A DNA stretch of 64,000 nucleotides, taken from assembly GCA_030762935.1 (NCBI GenBank), contig CM060900.1:391643632-391707631 (forward strand), given 5' to 3'. Within the stretch, counting starts at the first letter, position 1. Each line of letters begins with the position of its first letter. Position numbers and translations under genes: made by a program. This document shows positions 44,196 through 54,787 of the stretch, piece by piece. The DNA comes from Hymenopus coronatus. Lineage: Eukaryota; Arthropoda; Insecta; Mantodea; Hymenopodidae. The notes under the pieces are model-generated. The model saw only the letters and a program-made list of their open reading frames with translations. It searched no databases and was not told the origin of the DNA.

Positions 44196-44258
44196 ATGTG
44201 CATGTCAGCTCATCCCGCTCCCGTTTAGCCCAGAGAAATTCAGCTACATTCTTAACAT
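44178..44258. repeat. 15-bp inverted repeat with satellite-like unit in the loop
   Basis: ATGTTAAGAATGTAG (44178-44192) and its exact complement CTACATTCTTAACAT (44244-44258) flank a 51-nt loop. The loop and inner arm (44203-44252) match the complement of 45559-45608, a unit of the tandem array, with no mismatch seen. Confidence 0.85.
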
Positions 44259-44310
44259 ACCTCGCAGTTTTCCATTATGATCCGCGGTCTTCTGTCACAG
44301 ATATTTTGTT

Positions 44311-44632
44311 TTAAGGGACACTGGAAGTGAAAATTTTACCATAATTCAGCATTCGAAGTTACTGAAATGTCAACATGTAAAAGTTTTTGTATGTGGTTCT
44401 AAGCTCCAATTAAAAAAAAAAATCCTCGAATTTTGAGGCGCGTGAAACATTTTACATAAGATTTACATAGTAAAACTTATGAAATAACTTATATACTCTA
44501 AAGTATTTACCCAATTTTAATGAAATTTGATATTCACATTGGCACGATATCAATGCAATCACAGTAAAATTTACACAAAGTCTATTAAAAATAAATAACT
44601 TTGAAATTTCACTCCCAATATTGCACACTCCC
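44311..44632 (+). repeat. R2 MITE-like repeat, full copy
   Basis: Starts TTAAGGGACACTGGAAGTGA and ends with the inverted box GAAATTTCACTCCCAATATT, about 320 bp apart. Internal boxes GTGGTTCTAAGCTCCAATTA, GAATTTTGAGGCGCGTGAAA and ATCAATGCAATCACAGTAAA are shared with the other two copies. No open frame of note. Confidence 0.78.
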
Positions 44633-44639
44633 TTCATAA

Positions 44640-45440
44640 TTTGCTTCAAATGAACCAGCTTCATCCACATGCTAGCACACCACAGTCGGATATTACCAGC
44701 GAGGGGCTGGATATTACCAATCCAACTAGTGTCATCGCTTTTTTGAGGTGGGGGGGTCTTTGTCTTTATATTTTCAACCAAAGCTGTATAACGGCAATGG
44801 TGCTGATGGACTAAGAACTTGAGTTTTGTTATACAATGCTCAAATAATCCTTTCTATCAATTAGAAAGCTTTTATTGAATAACACTTGTAATCATTAGTT
44901 AAAAGCAGTGGAAAGGCACATACATTGAAGACAAAGTGAAATCATTCTTAACATTGTATAGACGTTTCTCGTGAATATTAACAGTGGTGAATGTTTAAAG
45001 GTGCAGCGTTTACAAAATGCACGTTTATTGTTGTCTTACACTGTTTACAATATGTACGTACATCTTTTAACTTATTTTTTCTACATCGTAGGTGATGCTT
45101 GGAGAGAACAAGGTGATAAGAGAAGCCAGTCAACATACAGTAGAGAGAGATAGAGAAAGAGAGAGAAGATAACGCGCTGTGGAACGACTTAACACTCCGA
45201 GCTTAAGGCCGACCGCTCAAAACTTTAACGCTAAAAGATATTCTTAATATAAATTTGGGTCAAATCCATTTCAGTTTCGGCGTATGATTCTACCTCAGTC
45301 ATCTATCGGTCCAACCAAACGGAAATCCCAATTTCGAACGAGTGAAGTGCCCTTCTTGTTAGTATTAGGCCCCCCCCCCCCCAATATTACACTTAAAATA
45401 CTTCCTTCGCAAGCTAGGATCTGGGAAGTCTCCGTGCCGT
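44640..45440. other. No gene seen
   Basis: Anonymous, with a short GA-rich stretch near 45140-45166 and a C13 homopolymer at about 45370-45382. Confidence 0.4.
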
Positions 45441-45444
45441 TATA

Positions 45445-45960
45445 TTGCAACACATGTTAATGTGCGCGTCGCGTCACTAAGCATAGCTGAATTCCATGCC
45501 AAACTGAATTGGTACGAGTTGACCTGCACACGTTTACTGTTTGCTACAGCTTGTTATCAACTGTAGCTGAATTTCTCTGGGCTAAACGGGAGCGGGATGA
45601 GCTGACATGCACACGTTGATCGTTTTACAGCTGCCTATTGTGTCGCCAAATGAAATGGGAACGAGTTGACCTGATAATGTTGCCAATTTGTTTACTACTG
45701 CTGCGTGTCTTGCTATCAACCGTAGCTGAATTTCCTGTGGCATACAGGATCGGGATGAGTTGAACTGCTCACATTGATAATTTGTTTACCGCTGTGTATC
45801 GTATTGCCAACCATTGATGAATTCCACTGTGTCAAACGGAATCGGGACTAATTGATCTAGCTCTCGATAAGTTTGTATATAGCTGCGTGTTGTGTTGCGA
45901 ATTGAAGCCGAATTCCGCTTTGCCAATCGATGTACTCGCAATGTCAGTTTGTTAATTGCG
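45445..45960. repeat. Diverged tandem array, about 80-100-bp unit
   Basis: About six imperfect direct units. Anchor boxes are ATAGCTGAATTCCATG (45482), GTAGCTGAATTTCTCT (45560), CCAAATGAAATGGGAACG (45645), GTAGCTGAATTTCCTGTG (45720), TTGATGAATTCCACTGTG (45822) and AAGCCGAATTCCGCTTTG (45905), each followed by a GGGA-GAGTTGA box and a TTTGTTTAC-GCTG-GT box. A near-identical piece of one unit lies at 44203-44252. Confidence 0.8.
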
Positions 45961-47374
45961 CTATATATTCAGTTCCCTTAGCGAGTTCTTTATTTCGCTA
46001 CAACCCTCTATGTTTACATGAGTGTTTATGCAACGCATTAATGTTGCTAGCTGTTTAATCATCTGTGGATTATATGTAGCAGAGAAAGGGTTAATAAAGA
46101 GAAAAATCATGATCGAGGGTGCAAATGCAATTCTTGGAGAATATCTACTATATTTCAGCAATATATGAAATCGCCTTTGGACTTCCTCTGGAAAATGTCC
46201 CTATTTCATTTGAATTAAATTGTTGGTGGAAATTAACTTGACTAAATGGAACCTTATAAATTAGTTTTTCTTCTTGAACAACAGATTTCCCTACCCTTAA
46301 GTGGTTCTTATACCCACGAAAACTTGTAAACCGATGCCGTTGTTCAGTAGAATGTCGAAGAGCAATAAAAAATTGGATCATAGCAGAACCAGGATGGGTT
46401 ATCAACCCACTACTTGGAATGGCGATAAAGAAAATGAAATATAGGAATCTCGGATAAATTCGCGGATCAAATTATCGAATTTAACATTCACAGCGCGACT
46501 TAGGAAACTGCAAGAAAGACTTGTGTAAGTTGATCGGCCAAGCGATTTCAGCTCGGGACCCCCGAGTAGTAGTAGCTCACGTTACCGCGGCGCCACCTCT
46601 CTTGGAAGGAATTAAGTCTACCAGACAAATACCATTTTTGCTTCATCTGTAATTGCACATTTTGATTATTTAAAATTATAGAAATGAATCGGTGATGCAC
46701 ATAGTCCATCTGAAGGGCCAGTAACCTCCACGAGAAAAGTAGCTAAACCCTACGAAGCGGTAACTGTGGTTCATCAATCAATAACCAGTTTGTCCTTGAT
46801 GGCGCCTAAAGCAGTATGCATCCTCTCGGGTGTTGAAGAGGCATTCTAGGAAGAATTTGAACGCAAACCCACCCATAAAACCCTGCAGTTGGATTCCGGA
46901 ATTAATGTTATATTAAATTAATAATTACTTATTTTATAAATAAAAATGGGGAATATAGAAACGATTCTGAAAACAATTCCGGATATCAATACCAACGAAT
47001 AATATAAAAATGCATTGGTTATAACCCTGTTGTAGGCAAATTATTACAGAGGTGTAATGTGTAAGCACAAGTTGCAAAATTTATCAGGCAAGAGTCAACA
47101 GTAAAGGCGAGTTAGGTTAGAAGAAGCAGTTAACTCGAAATCATGACAATTAAAATCTGAAAATATCAGGAAGCAGGAACTTTATTAAGCTCAAGACTCA
47201 ATTCGTGTGTAGTCAATGAGTTCTAAAAATTTTTGAAATTGCAGGTAAGTCATTTCTAGAAATTAGCACCGGGAAGGATTGCTTAGAATTAACAAAGAAA
47301 CATGAAGTGTAAATGGCAATGTAGAACATAAGAATGTTGGCACGGGCGTATAATGTGGGCGGGACTTAGGTTAA
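45961..47374. other. No confirmed gene
   Basis: Anonymous. An 85-codon minus-strand frame (46405-46148) has protein-like composition (HRFTSFRGYKNHLRVGKSVV) and an acceptor-like TTTCTTTATCGCCATTCCAAG upstream in two parts, but no family is recognised. Confidence 0.3.
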
Positions 47375-47376
47375 TA

Positions 47377-47612
47377 CAGAGTGTTTCAAAAATACGGGGC
47401 ATAATTTCAGGTATGTATTTCCCACATGAAGACATTCAAAATAGTTCATTATAAGGTGTGTCGGGAAATGCTTCATTTCCGAGTTATGGCCTTTACAACA
47501 TTGAAAGTCCCACCTGTAGACAATCAAAATAGTTCATGTCCGGAAATGCTTCATTTCCGAGTTATGGCCTTCACAACATTGGAATTCACTGGAACGTGTT
47601 TCTTTCCGCAGG
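47377..47612. repeat. Left terminal inverted repeat with internal duplication
   Basis: The segment containing CAAAATAGTTCAT, GGAAATGCTTCATTTCCGAG and TTATGGCCTTTACAACATTG occurs twice in direct orientation (about 47427-47506 and 47520-47585), separated by TCCCACCTGTA. The right arm has it once. Confidence 0.9.
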
Positions 47613-47707
47613 TGTTTGCCGTCAAATGAGACATTAGGAGGGCGCTCTGATAGTTCATTCTGAGGAAGGTTACATTCAGTGTTCTTTAGGCATTAAGACT
47701 GTGCGAC

Positions 47708-48775
47708 ATGTATTCAAATCAAGAGCTGGCAGAGATACACTTCATGTACGGTAAGGCGGACGGCAGTGCTGCGCTGGCTCGTCGTTTGTACCAGGAGAGG
47801 TACCCACAGCGACAATGTCCAGATCGGAAGACATTTGTACGTCTCCATTCCCGTCTGTGCGAGTATGGAACATTCACCTCTCCTGGTTTGGGAAGGGGAC
47901 GACCAAGATCTACAACTCCAGAAGTGCAGGAGGAGATTCTGGAGGCTGTGGACAGGACTTCTTGTATCAGCACACGACGGTTAGCGTTGCAAGTCAAATG
48001 TTCCTCATACGACTGTCTGGAGACTGTTGAACGAGTATCAAATGTATCCTTATCATTTGCAACGTGTACAGGCCCTGTCACCAGCAGATTACCCTGCACG
48101 AGTTAGGTTCTGTCAGTGGTTCTTGCAGCAGTGTGGTGTAAATCTGAACTGTTCTGCCGTCGTATTATTTACAGATAAAGCACAGTTCACAAGAGATGGC
48201 ATAACAAACTTCCACAATCAGCATTTATGGTCGCATGAAAACCCACGTGCAACTGTTGTATCTCATCACCAGGTGCGGTTCTCCCTCAACATGTGGGCCG
48301 GTATCATTGGTGATCGATTAGTTGGACCCCATGTACTTGTAAACAGACTTACGGGGCAGGCGTACACAAACTTCCTGGAAAACACCATACCTGACGTTTT
48401 CGAAGACACTCCACTGATCAATCATCAACACATTCACTTCTTGCATGATGGCGCTCCGGCACATTCAGTCTTACGGCTCGCCGGTACTTGGATCGAAGGT
48501 TTCCTGATCGATGGATAGGTAGAGGTGGCCCAATTGCTTGGCCTTCACGCTCACCTGATCTGAACCCTCTCGATTTCTACTTGTGGGGCCATTTAAAATC
48601 ATTGGTTTATTCGTCTCCGGTGACGGATTTGTAATCCCTTCGGAATCGAATTGTGGCAAGTCGTGAGGACATACGCAATACTCCTGGAGTTTGGGATCGT
48701 GTTCGCAGGTCAATGAGACATCGATGTGAGGTTTGTATTCAAGCAGGAGGTGGACATTTTGAACATCTTCTGTAA
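47708..48775 (+). pseudogene. Mariner-type DDE transposase (HTH plus DDE_3), broken
   Basis: Cuts and inserts element DNA at TA sites. The start is ATG 47708. Residues 1-60 form the insect-type helix-turn-helix (DUF4817-like; ELAEIHFMYGKADGSAALAR), then the GRGRPRSTTPEVQEEIL linker with a GRPR AT-hook-like motif. One extra A near 47996 shifts the frame. From 48027 the DDE_3 core reads VVLFTDKAQFTRDG (first Asp, codon 48174), LNMWAGIIGDRLVGP and FLHDGAPAH (second Asp, codon 48447). A second frameshift near 48465 leads to WPSRSPDLNPLDFYLWG (third acidic residue, Asp at 48557, about 36 residues on). One in-frame TAA (48632) precedes a C-terminus ending at 48775. About 356 codons, as in the family. 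Confidence 0.93.
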
Positions 48776-48784
48776 TGACAACAA

Positions 48785-48943
48785 CCTGCGGAAAGAAAAA
48801 CGTTCCAGTGAATTTCAATGTTGTGAAGGCCATAACTCGGAAATGAAGCATTTCCGGACATATGTTATAATGAACTAATTTGATTGTCCTCATGTGGGAA
48901 ATAACATACCTGAAATTATGCCCCGTATTTTTGAAACACTCTG
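48785..48943. repeat. Right terminal inverted repeat of the mariner-type element
   Basis: Complementary to the left arm from CCTGCGGAAAGAAA to the end ACACTCTG. Confidence 0.92.
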
Positions 48944-48945
48944 TA

Positions 48946-49480
48946 TAACACCATGCATTTCAAACATTCAGTACTCCGACTGTGGTGCTTCAAGTGATCA
49001 TTACATAGCGCTAGGCTCATCACGTCGTTTAGCAGTGATAATCCCCGTAGAGGGGTTCCATATAGCAGATCAGCGAATCGCGGTTTTTCAAGCTGTTTAC
49101 TTTAACATTGCAGACAAAATTTGATTCCATCATAAAGTTCTTATTATTCTGAAAGTGAATGAAATAAATTCGACGCAGTTAATATTTCTCGTGCTTAGGT
49201 TCAGCAGTTAAGCACACCAGTTTAAATTTGCTGTTCTTCCCGAGTAAAAACTAATATAAAACTACTCAGGTTTTCCTGTGATCAGCTAAGTGATAAACAC
49301 CTATGTGTTAAACAATTGTCTGTGAATTTCTTTTTCTTTATTTCTCTCTTATATAGAGTTTAATGTCCATTCCTACTTCATACGGTTCCACTTGTGGTCG
49401 GCACAGGTGAATATGAAATGCTAATTGGGAATTTGCGAAGGAAACATTGTAATAGAGGCTAATGCACGATCTGTTTGGAA
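48946..49480. other. No gene seen
   Basis: Anonymous. Confidence 0.4.
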
Positions 49481-49619
49481 CGAGTTGCCGAAGATGAATC
49501 TAATCTGATATACAGGAATCCCTCTACAATCACCGCTATGCGGAGTAATGAGCCTAACGCTAAGTAACCATCGCCATAATCAGAGTACTCAATTTTCGAA
49601 ATGCATTCGATCATCTTTA

Positions 49620-49945
49620 GATGTGCCAGCCTCTTCTGCGGAGGTCCTGGCCGATGAACACAGAGCGGTGGATAAGGTTTTTAAATTTTTAGCAGAAGTG
49701 AATTTTATATTGAGGTTTTAGTTTGCTTGCTTTTTGCTATTTTCACGTCGTAGTTTTATTATTAACTCTGTTTTAGCAGTGTATAGTATTTTTACCCTCA
49801 GTTTTATATCTTTTTATCTCTACTTTTATTTGTGACTTTTGAATTGACTTTCATCTTTGATTGTTGCCACTTTTAGCATTAAGGGCGCTAATAACTATAA
49901 GCTGAGCGCCCTTAAACCCCAATCATCCATCGTCGTCGAAATTTA
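49620..49945 (+). mobile_element. Probable non-LTR retrotransposon 3'-end fragment
   Basis: A T-rich 3'-UTR-like stretch ends in TTAAGGGCGCTAATAACTAT ... GAGCGCCCTTAAACCCC (an 11-bp perfect stem, 49879-49889 with 49905-49915) and a CATCCATCGTCGTCG tail. This 'GGGCGCT...AGCGCCC' hairpin next to a trinucleotide tail is, from general knowledge, a common ending of arthropod non-LTR elements and the SINEs that parasitise them. No RT sequence is attached, so the 5' boundary is a guess. Confidence 0.5.
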
Positions 49946-49949
49946 TATT

Positions 49950-50850
49950 ACCCTAAGTCCTGCGTCAAGTTGTATATTTAAGTTACTATCCCGGTATTTA
50001 TGAGAACTGAAGAAAACCTCAGTCAGGGAGGGACGGTTCTGACTATATTTGAGCCGCGGACCTCCCGTTCACGAGTCCATGCTTTAACAAGCTCTGCCAT
50101 CCGCATTGGCTTTCTGTGTTTTTGTTTTAAATTTCGCGTTACTGGAAATCACTTTAAAATTGCATGCGATAAGGATAAATTGTAAAACACATCATATAAA
50201 ATTGAATCATACCTACTGAAACAGAATCCCAAATAGTAAGTTCAGGCTCCTTAGCTTGTTAACAAAATTAATTTCCATTCTTAAATTTAGAATAAAATAG
50301 AACCACGAAAACAACATAACATATAACTTGAAGAAATCGATAGGAACACTCTTGTTTATAAAATTGTATTATGCGGAAACATATTTGTACTGCATTGTAT
50401 GGCAACCAAAATAATTGTTTTGACATGGTCTATATGCTTGAAATGAGGCATATTCTTGTAACATCTTATAGATTCGGTAGTCTGTACAATAAATCTTAAA
50501 GATATGAGGATATTATTATTTTTTCAGTGTAGAATTCTGCTACATACGAATTGTGACATCGCACAAGTAATACATTTTGCGCCTAAATCAGTTTAAATTA
50601 TCTTTTGCGCTGGACCCTTCGAATTAGATTGTTTATGACGTTTCAGAATGTACATGGAAGCTAAGAAAAATCGATTAAAACCTTTAAGCGAAACATTTTA
50701 GACTGAAATAATGAGGAAATAATTGCCAGCTGTACCAATAATAGTTCAGGAGTGCATTAGGTGGTACATAAAGACTAAAGTTCACTGCATAATTATCTCT
50801 AGAACCAAGCAGCACGTGCTCTCTAAACCGGTTTTTGAACAGAGATGATC
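49950..50850. other. No gene seen
   Basis: Anonymous AT-rich DNA. Confidence 0.4.
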
Positions 50851-50857
50851 GAACACA

Positions 50858-51094
50858 GGCGGGCGGAGGCGGTAGCCTCACCTGTCAGGTCCGAACAGGC
50901 AGGGGATCGTGGGTTCGAGTCACGCCTTGGGCATGGGTGTTATATGTTTGTGCAATGTGTATATGTTTGTAAAAGAAACAGTAAAACCAGTAAACCAGTA
51001 ATCAGTAAAACCTACGGGGGAAAATGTAAATAGGGATACAGTATCGGAGTCCTGATCAGACTCCGTTACCGTTTTAAATTTAAAAAAAAAAAAA
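50858..51094 (+). mobile_element. SINE family A copy (tRNA-derived)
   Basis: The head is diverged (GCGGAGGCGGTAGCCTCACC), but the B-box GGGTTCGAGTCACGCC, the body GCATGGGTGTTATATGTTTG and GTAAAACCTACGGGGGAAAA, and the 3' inverted repeat CGGAGTCCTGATCAGACTCC are well kept. Ends in an A run at 51082-51094. Confidence 0.87.
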
Positions 51095-53915
51095 CAGCGA
51101 GTGTAGCGACCGTATCGCTACATGACGCAATCATTCATCGGAAGGCATTTTTACTTGTATTTTCTCAAGCGATATCCCGTCTGCATATTACTACTACTGC
51201 CAGCAGCAGCAGCAGCAGCAGCAGTAGCAGCACCACCACAAACATAAAAACGGTGGTGAAAACGCCGTATATTTAAGGCTTGATAAACTGTTAGACAATA
51301 AAATAAAATCGGAGGCCATGTAATAAAGTGTTGACAAAAAGTCAGTGACTTAGATCTTAATTCCCTTCACCAACATTTCTTAAGCTGTAAATTCCCTCTT
51401 GAATAGGGAATAGTAAATCAAAGAATATATTGATAGGTATCCATAGAGCGAGTGTTTGCATATTTTTGTGTAGCACAGTCTGATATTGCAATGTAAGGCA
51501 TACACAGCTGAACTTAGCTTATCCGCAACATTATCAGAAGATATGAATCAAGTTACCTGTTAGTTCAGTTTACGGGGCAGGCACATACATCTTTTGTAAG
51601 TGTAACGCCTCGTACAAACGTTCACCTAAAACTTGACTCAAGTTACAATAAACACTTTGTATGAACGGCCAGCTGAAAGTTAGACACGCAAGCTACAGTA
51701 TACATAGCAAAATCTTGTATGAATGGAGAGCTAAAATGCAAACTAAAATATGTATGTGTGACACCGCGTAAACGGCGGAGCCCTCGCACCCGGATTCCGA
51801 TCAAGATAATGCGTGGAACACTAGAACAGGCTTCCTGTTGCTTTGTTTAGATCGGTCATAAGTTGTGATGCTGACGGATATTTTCGTCAGTATTCAACGA
51901 GGAGTATTATATTTTCAATTTTTCTCAATAAATTTCGCTCATCTTGTCGAACCTCGCCCACCATCGCCTTCTACAATATATAATTCCTAGATATTTGCCT
52001 TATACTTGAGCCGAGGTTGGGAGAGATGATGCACGATCTACCTTTACAAATAGCGAATGTAAGATGCTACAGAATGCAAGCTAGATGCTCCTTGCAAGCT
52101 CTCATTTATGCATATTTGATACTTCCTCAAAAGCATGTTTAATGGAGAGTAAATCCCACCGTCACACGTCCCCGCTCCTGAGCTTTTTGATATTGCGCAC
52201 AGCAGACATTACCTGTTGCTTCCTTTAGCTACCAGGCCTTTGTTATAGAGAGCTTGAGCATGAAAAACTGGGGAACCTCGTCTTGCATTCTTCTTTATAA
52301 CAAACAATAGAGAATATTTAGTACTACCAGTGGCGGCCCCCCTTAAGAGGCACTTGCTCTCCCTACAAAAATTTCAGACAGTAATTTCTCCATTATATTA
52401 TCAGGAATTTTTGTATACATTTAAACCTACTGTGAATTCTTTGAGCACTTCAGTTATTGTGAAGATGGCTTTTGGAAATAGTAACCGGCCACATTCCTCG
52501 GACACAAGCGTTTTTGCAGTCATCCTGTGCACACGCACAGAAGAACTCAGTACTTCCAGCTTTAGTTAATTTGTAGGTGCGGGGTACAAGAGGCTGAGAA
52601 GGGAAGCTTCTCTTAGGGCACGAGAGCCTCTGTGGCCATTAGCCGCGAATGCGCAAAGAGGAAATAAGAACCGACGACAAGCAAAACTTAAAGTTTGAGT
52701 CAAACCCCATGTAAAACTTTTTAGACAAAGAGCTCTTCAAGTGTAAAATTAAATAGTAAAGAACAAATATTTTGTTTCAATGTGTTCTTATTTGAAAATA
52801 AAGATATATAAAGCTCCAGAACGAAATATACAAAAAGAAGCTTATATGGTAAAAATGAACCATGTTGGTACCTGGCAAACCTAGCAGAAGGAGAAAAGAA
52901 TGTCCGCGCGCCATCGCTCAGTACCTAGAAGCAGTGTGTTGTAAATAACTATCGCAAGAATAGAGGCGAAATAGATTCACGACTTTTTAATGGCTCTATT
53001 ATCTAAAACCTGTTAGTAGTAGTTAGGGTTAATGTTTCCTTCCCAACGATCCACAGCTTAAGTTTCATTTGTAAGCAGAAGAGTCCAAATAACCAATAAT
53101 AGAGTAGTTATTGAAATTATGGTTGTAAGCAAATCATAAAACAGCACCTTACTATCGAAATTTGATTAGTGATGTGTTGTGAAAATGAGTGATGAGCGTT
53201 AAAAAATCCATCTTAAGAGGAAACTGATAAGAAGGGGTAAAACAGTGGCTTTAATGTATTTCACGTGTTTATGAAACATAATCCGAGTGTGCTGGAGATA
53301 AATTTGGTTAAATTAACTGCAGAATAATATGCCGATATGAGTTGTTAGCGTTCAAAGAAACGGCTATGTTAAAACGCGCCTTAAGGGGGAAAACCCTAAA
53401 CACTGTTAAGAAAGGTAGGCGATGGTTTGTAAAATGTACAATTGGTTATAAAGAAAATCCTTAGGACAGTTAATTCCACGATCACGATTTACCTTACGCT
53501 AAAGATAGTTTCTATTAGTCGCTGAGAGAAAGAGAAGCTTCGGCTGTGAAAAACAGCGTCGTGAGCCTTACAATTGACGCACATAAGCTATTAAGATCGT
53601 GTGGAATGGTATTGAAGGCTGGAATCCTTTAAACTGAAGTACATCAGCTGTAAAGACCAGCTTAAGCATCAACTTGCAGCAGGACCATCTCTTTGATAAT
53701 GTTGTTGACATGTGATAAACATATATGCTTCAAGGTCAAGTTGCTGGAGAATATGTAGCGCTCAGTTCCTGATTTCAGCCAAACTATTGTCGAAGTATTT
53801 GCTCCAAGCAAAGGATCGAAGGATGTACTTAATCTACAGATTGAAATGTTAGTGTCTTTATCACAAATTAACATTGCATTTCCATTGATAGTTTTTAGTA
53901 CCCACTAATTTTAGT
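51095..53915. other. No confirmed gene; short repeats
   Basis: Contains a (CAG)n run at about 51203-51228, a pair of TTGTATGAACGGCCAGCT / TTGTATGAATGGAGAGCT boxes near 51656 and 51715, and a CCAGTGGCGGCCCCCCTTAA box at 52329 that resembles a hAT-type terminus without a visible partner. No coding region is supported. Confidence 0.35.
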
Positions 53916-53920
53916 CTATC

Positions 53921-54192
53921 GTCATCCGTAGTCTAGGGGTAACATGCTAGCCTGGTTCCCAAAGTTGCGCGTTCAAACCTGGCTGATTTTTTTCAGAAGG
54001 AAGGTAAGTAAAGCCGTTGGTAAGCTGTCGCAAATGTATGGCACGTAAAAAACTTTAAGCCTGATTAGAGGCCTCTGAGCAATATTAAGAGGTCTTTCAC
54101 ACCCAAAATAGGAGTGGATGAGAACCGTAGCAGTGGAAGGGCATCCATAAATAACGCTGAATTTAATTTTAGTCAAACTTAAAAATTTTTTC
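53921..54192 (+). mobile_element. SINE family F copy (tRNA-derived)
   Basis: Head ATCCGTAGTCTAGGGGTAAC contains a good A-box (TAGTCTAGGGG) and GCGTTCAAACCTGGCTGA is a good B-box, 53 bp apart as in tRNA genes. The body GAAGGAAGGTAAGTAAAGCC, GTTGGTAAGC and ATGGCACGTAAAAAACTTTA is typical of arthropod tRNA-SINE middles. The anticodon arm does not fold into a proper tRNA and there is no 3' acceptor partner, so this is a SINE and not a tRNA gene. Confidence 0.8.
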
Positions 54193-54466
54193 CCCACTAG
54201 ATTTGGCCGCGAGCCGTCACTGAGTACTTCTGGAAGATCTAAACTTTCAACTTTTAAGCGTGAATTGAATGGTGGAAAATCATCTGCAAAGGTTTATTTC
54301 AGTAAGTTTCTGAATACTTCATGTGGGCAGGGAACGACGTCAGCCAAAGTATATTTCTAGCCAAAGTATATTTCTGCACCCCCACGAAGGAAAACGAATA
54401 TCAACTGAATAAACGTGGTGTACAATTTATACACAATTGTACGGATTCTAAAGTACAAAATACACA

Positions 54467-54627
54467 GTTTTGTGGTGGACAAAGTGGCGCAGGTTTTTTT
54501 CTCTCGGGTTCTTCGGTTTCTCCTGCGATCGCATTCCACCGGTGCTCCACCTTAATTCCATGTTATTGCTGTCATCGCCTGCGGTGCCATATGTAGAATG
54601 AGCGGGTATTAAAACTGTCAAAAAATA
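54467..54627 (+). mobile_element. SINE family C copy, 5'-truncated
   Basis: Starts within the body at TTTTGTGGTGGACAAAGTGG, then CTCGGGTTCTTCGGTTTCTC and CATCGCCTGCGGTGCCATAT, and ends GAGCGGGTATTAAAACTGTC plus an A-rich tail. Head absent. Confidence 0.82.
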
Positions 54628-54639
54628 ACATACATTTTT

Positions 54640-54775
54640 AGGACCTATTCCTATAAATTCTTTTTTATTCACTGGATCTCGAAACATACGGTGAAATCTC
54701 GGCATCGAATATTTTTGGTGGAATACAATATCTACTCTACCTACTATATGCGTAGTACGTTTAGAGAAAGTAATA
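54640..54775 (-). repeat. R1 5'-end fragment
   Basis: ACTGGATCTCGAAACATACG, GGTGAAATCTCGGCATCGAA, GGTGGAATACAATATCTACT, then the terminal palindrome CTACTATATGCGTAGTACGT ... TAGAGAAAGTAA. Only the first about 135 bp of R1 are present. Confidence 0.82.
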
Positions 54776-54787
54776 AAAAACGCGTTT

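Larger units (their letters stand above)
47377..48943 (+). mobile_element. Tc1/mariner-superfamily transposon with long TIRs
   Basis: A 1,567-bp element flanked by TA on both sides (47375-47376 and 48944-48945). It begins CAGAGTGTTTCAAAAATACG and ends with its complement. The inverted repeats run far inside (GGCATAATTTCAGGTATGT, then TCATTTCCGAGTTATGGCCT, then TTTCTTTCCGCAGGT), about 160 bp on the right (48785-48943). The left arm (47377-47612) is longer because an approximately 80-bp part is tandemly duplicated. The transposase fills nearly all of the interior. Both TIRs and the TA duplication are intact, so the element could in principle be mobilised in trans. Confidence 0.95.

Noticed and set aside
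43718..44314. 198-codon plus-strand open frame
   Set aside because: It runs antisense through SINE A and an inverted RT fragment; a shadow of repeats.
45445..45960. CRISPR array
   Set aside because: Units are diverged throughout with no constant repeat and variable spacer pattern, and the genome is eukaryotic.
47719..48099. 126-codon minus-strand frame and 140-codon frame at 48471-48893
   Set aside because: Antisense shadows of the mariner-type transposase.
53921..53990. Possible tRNA gene
   Set aside because: Box spacing is tRNA-like but the cloverleaf fails and a SINE body follows.
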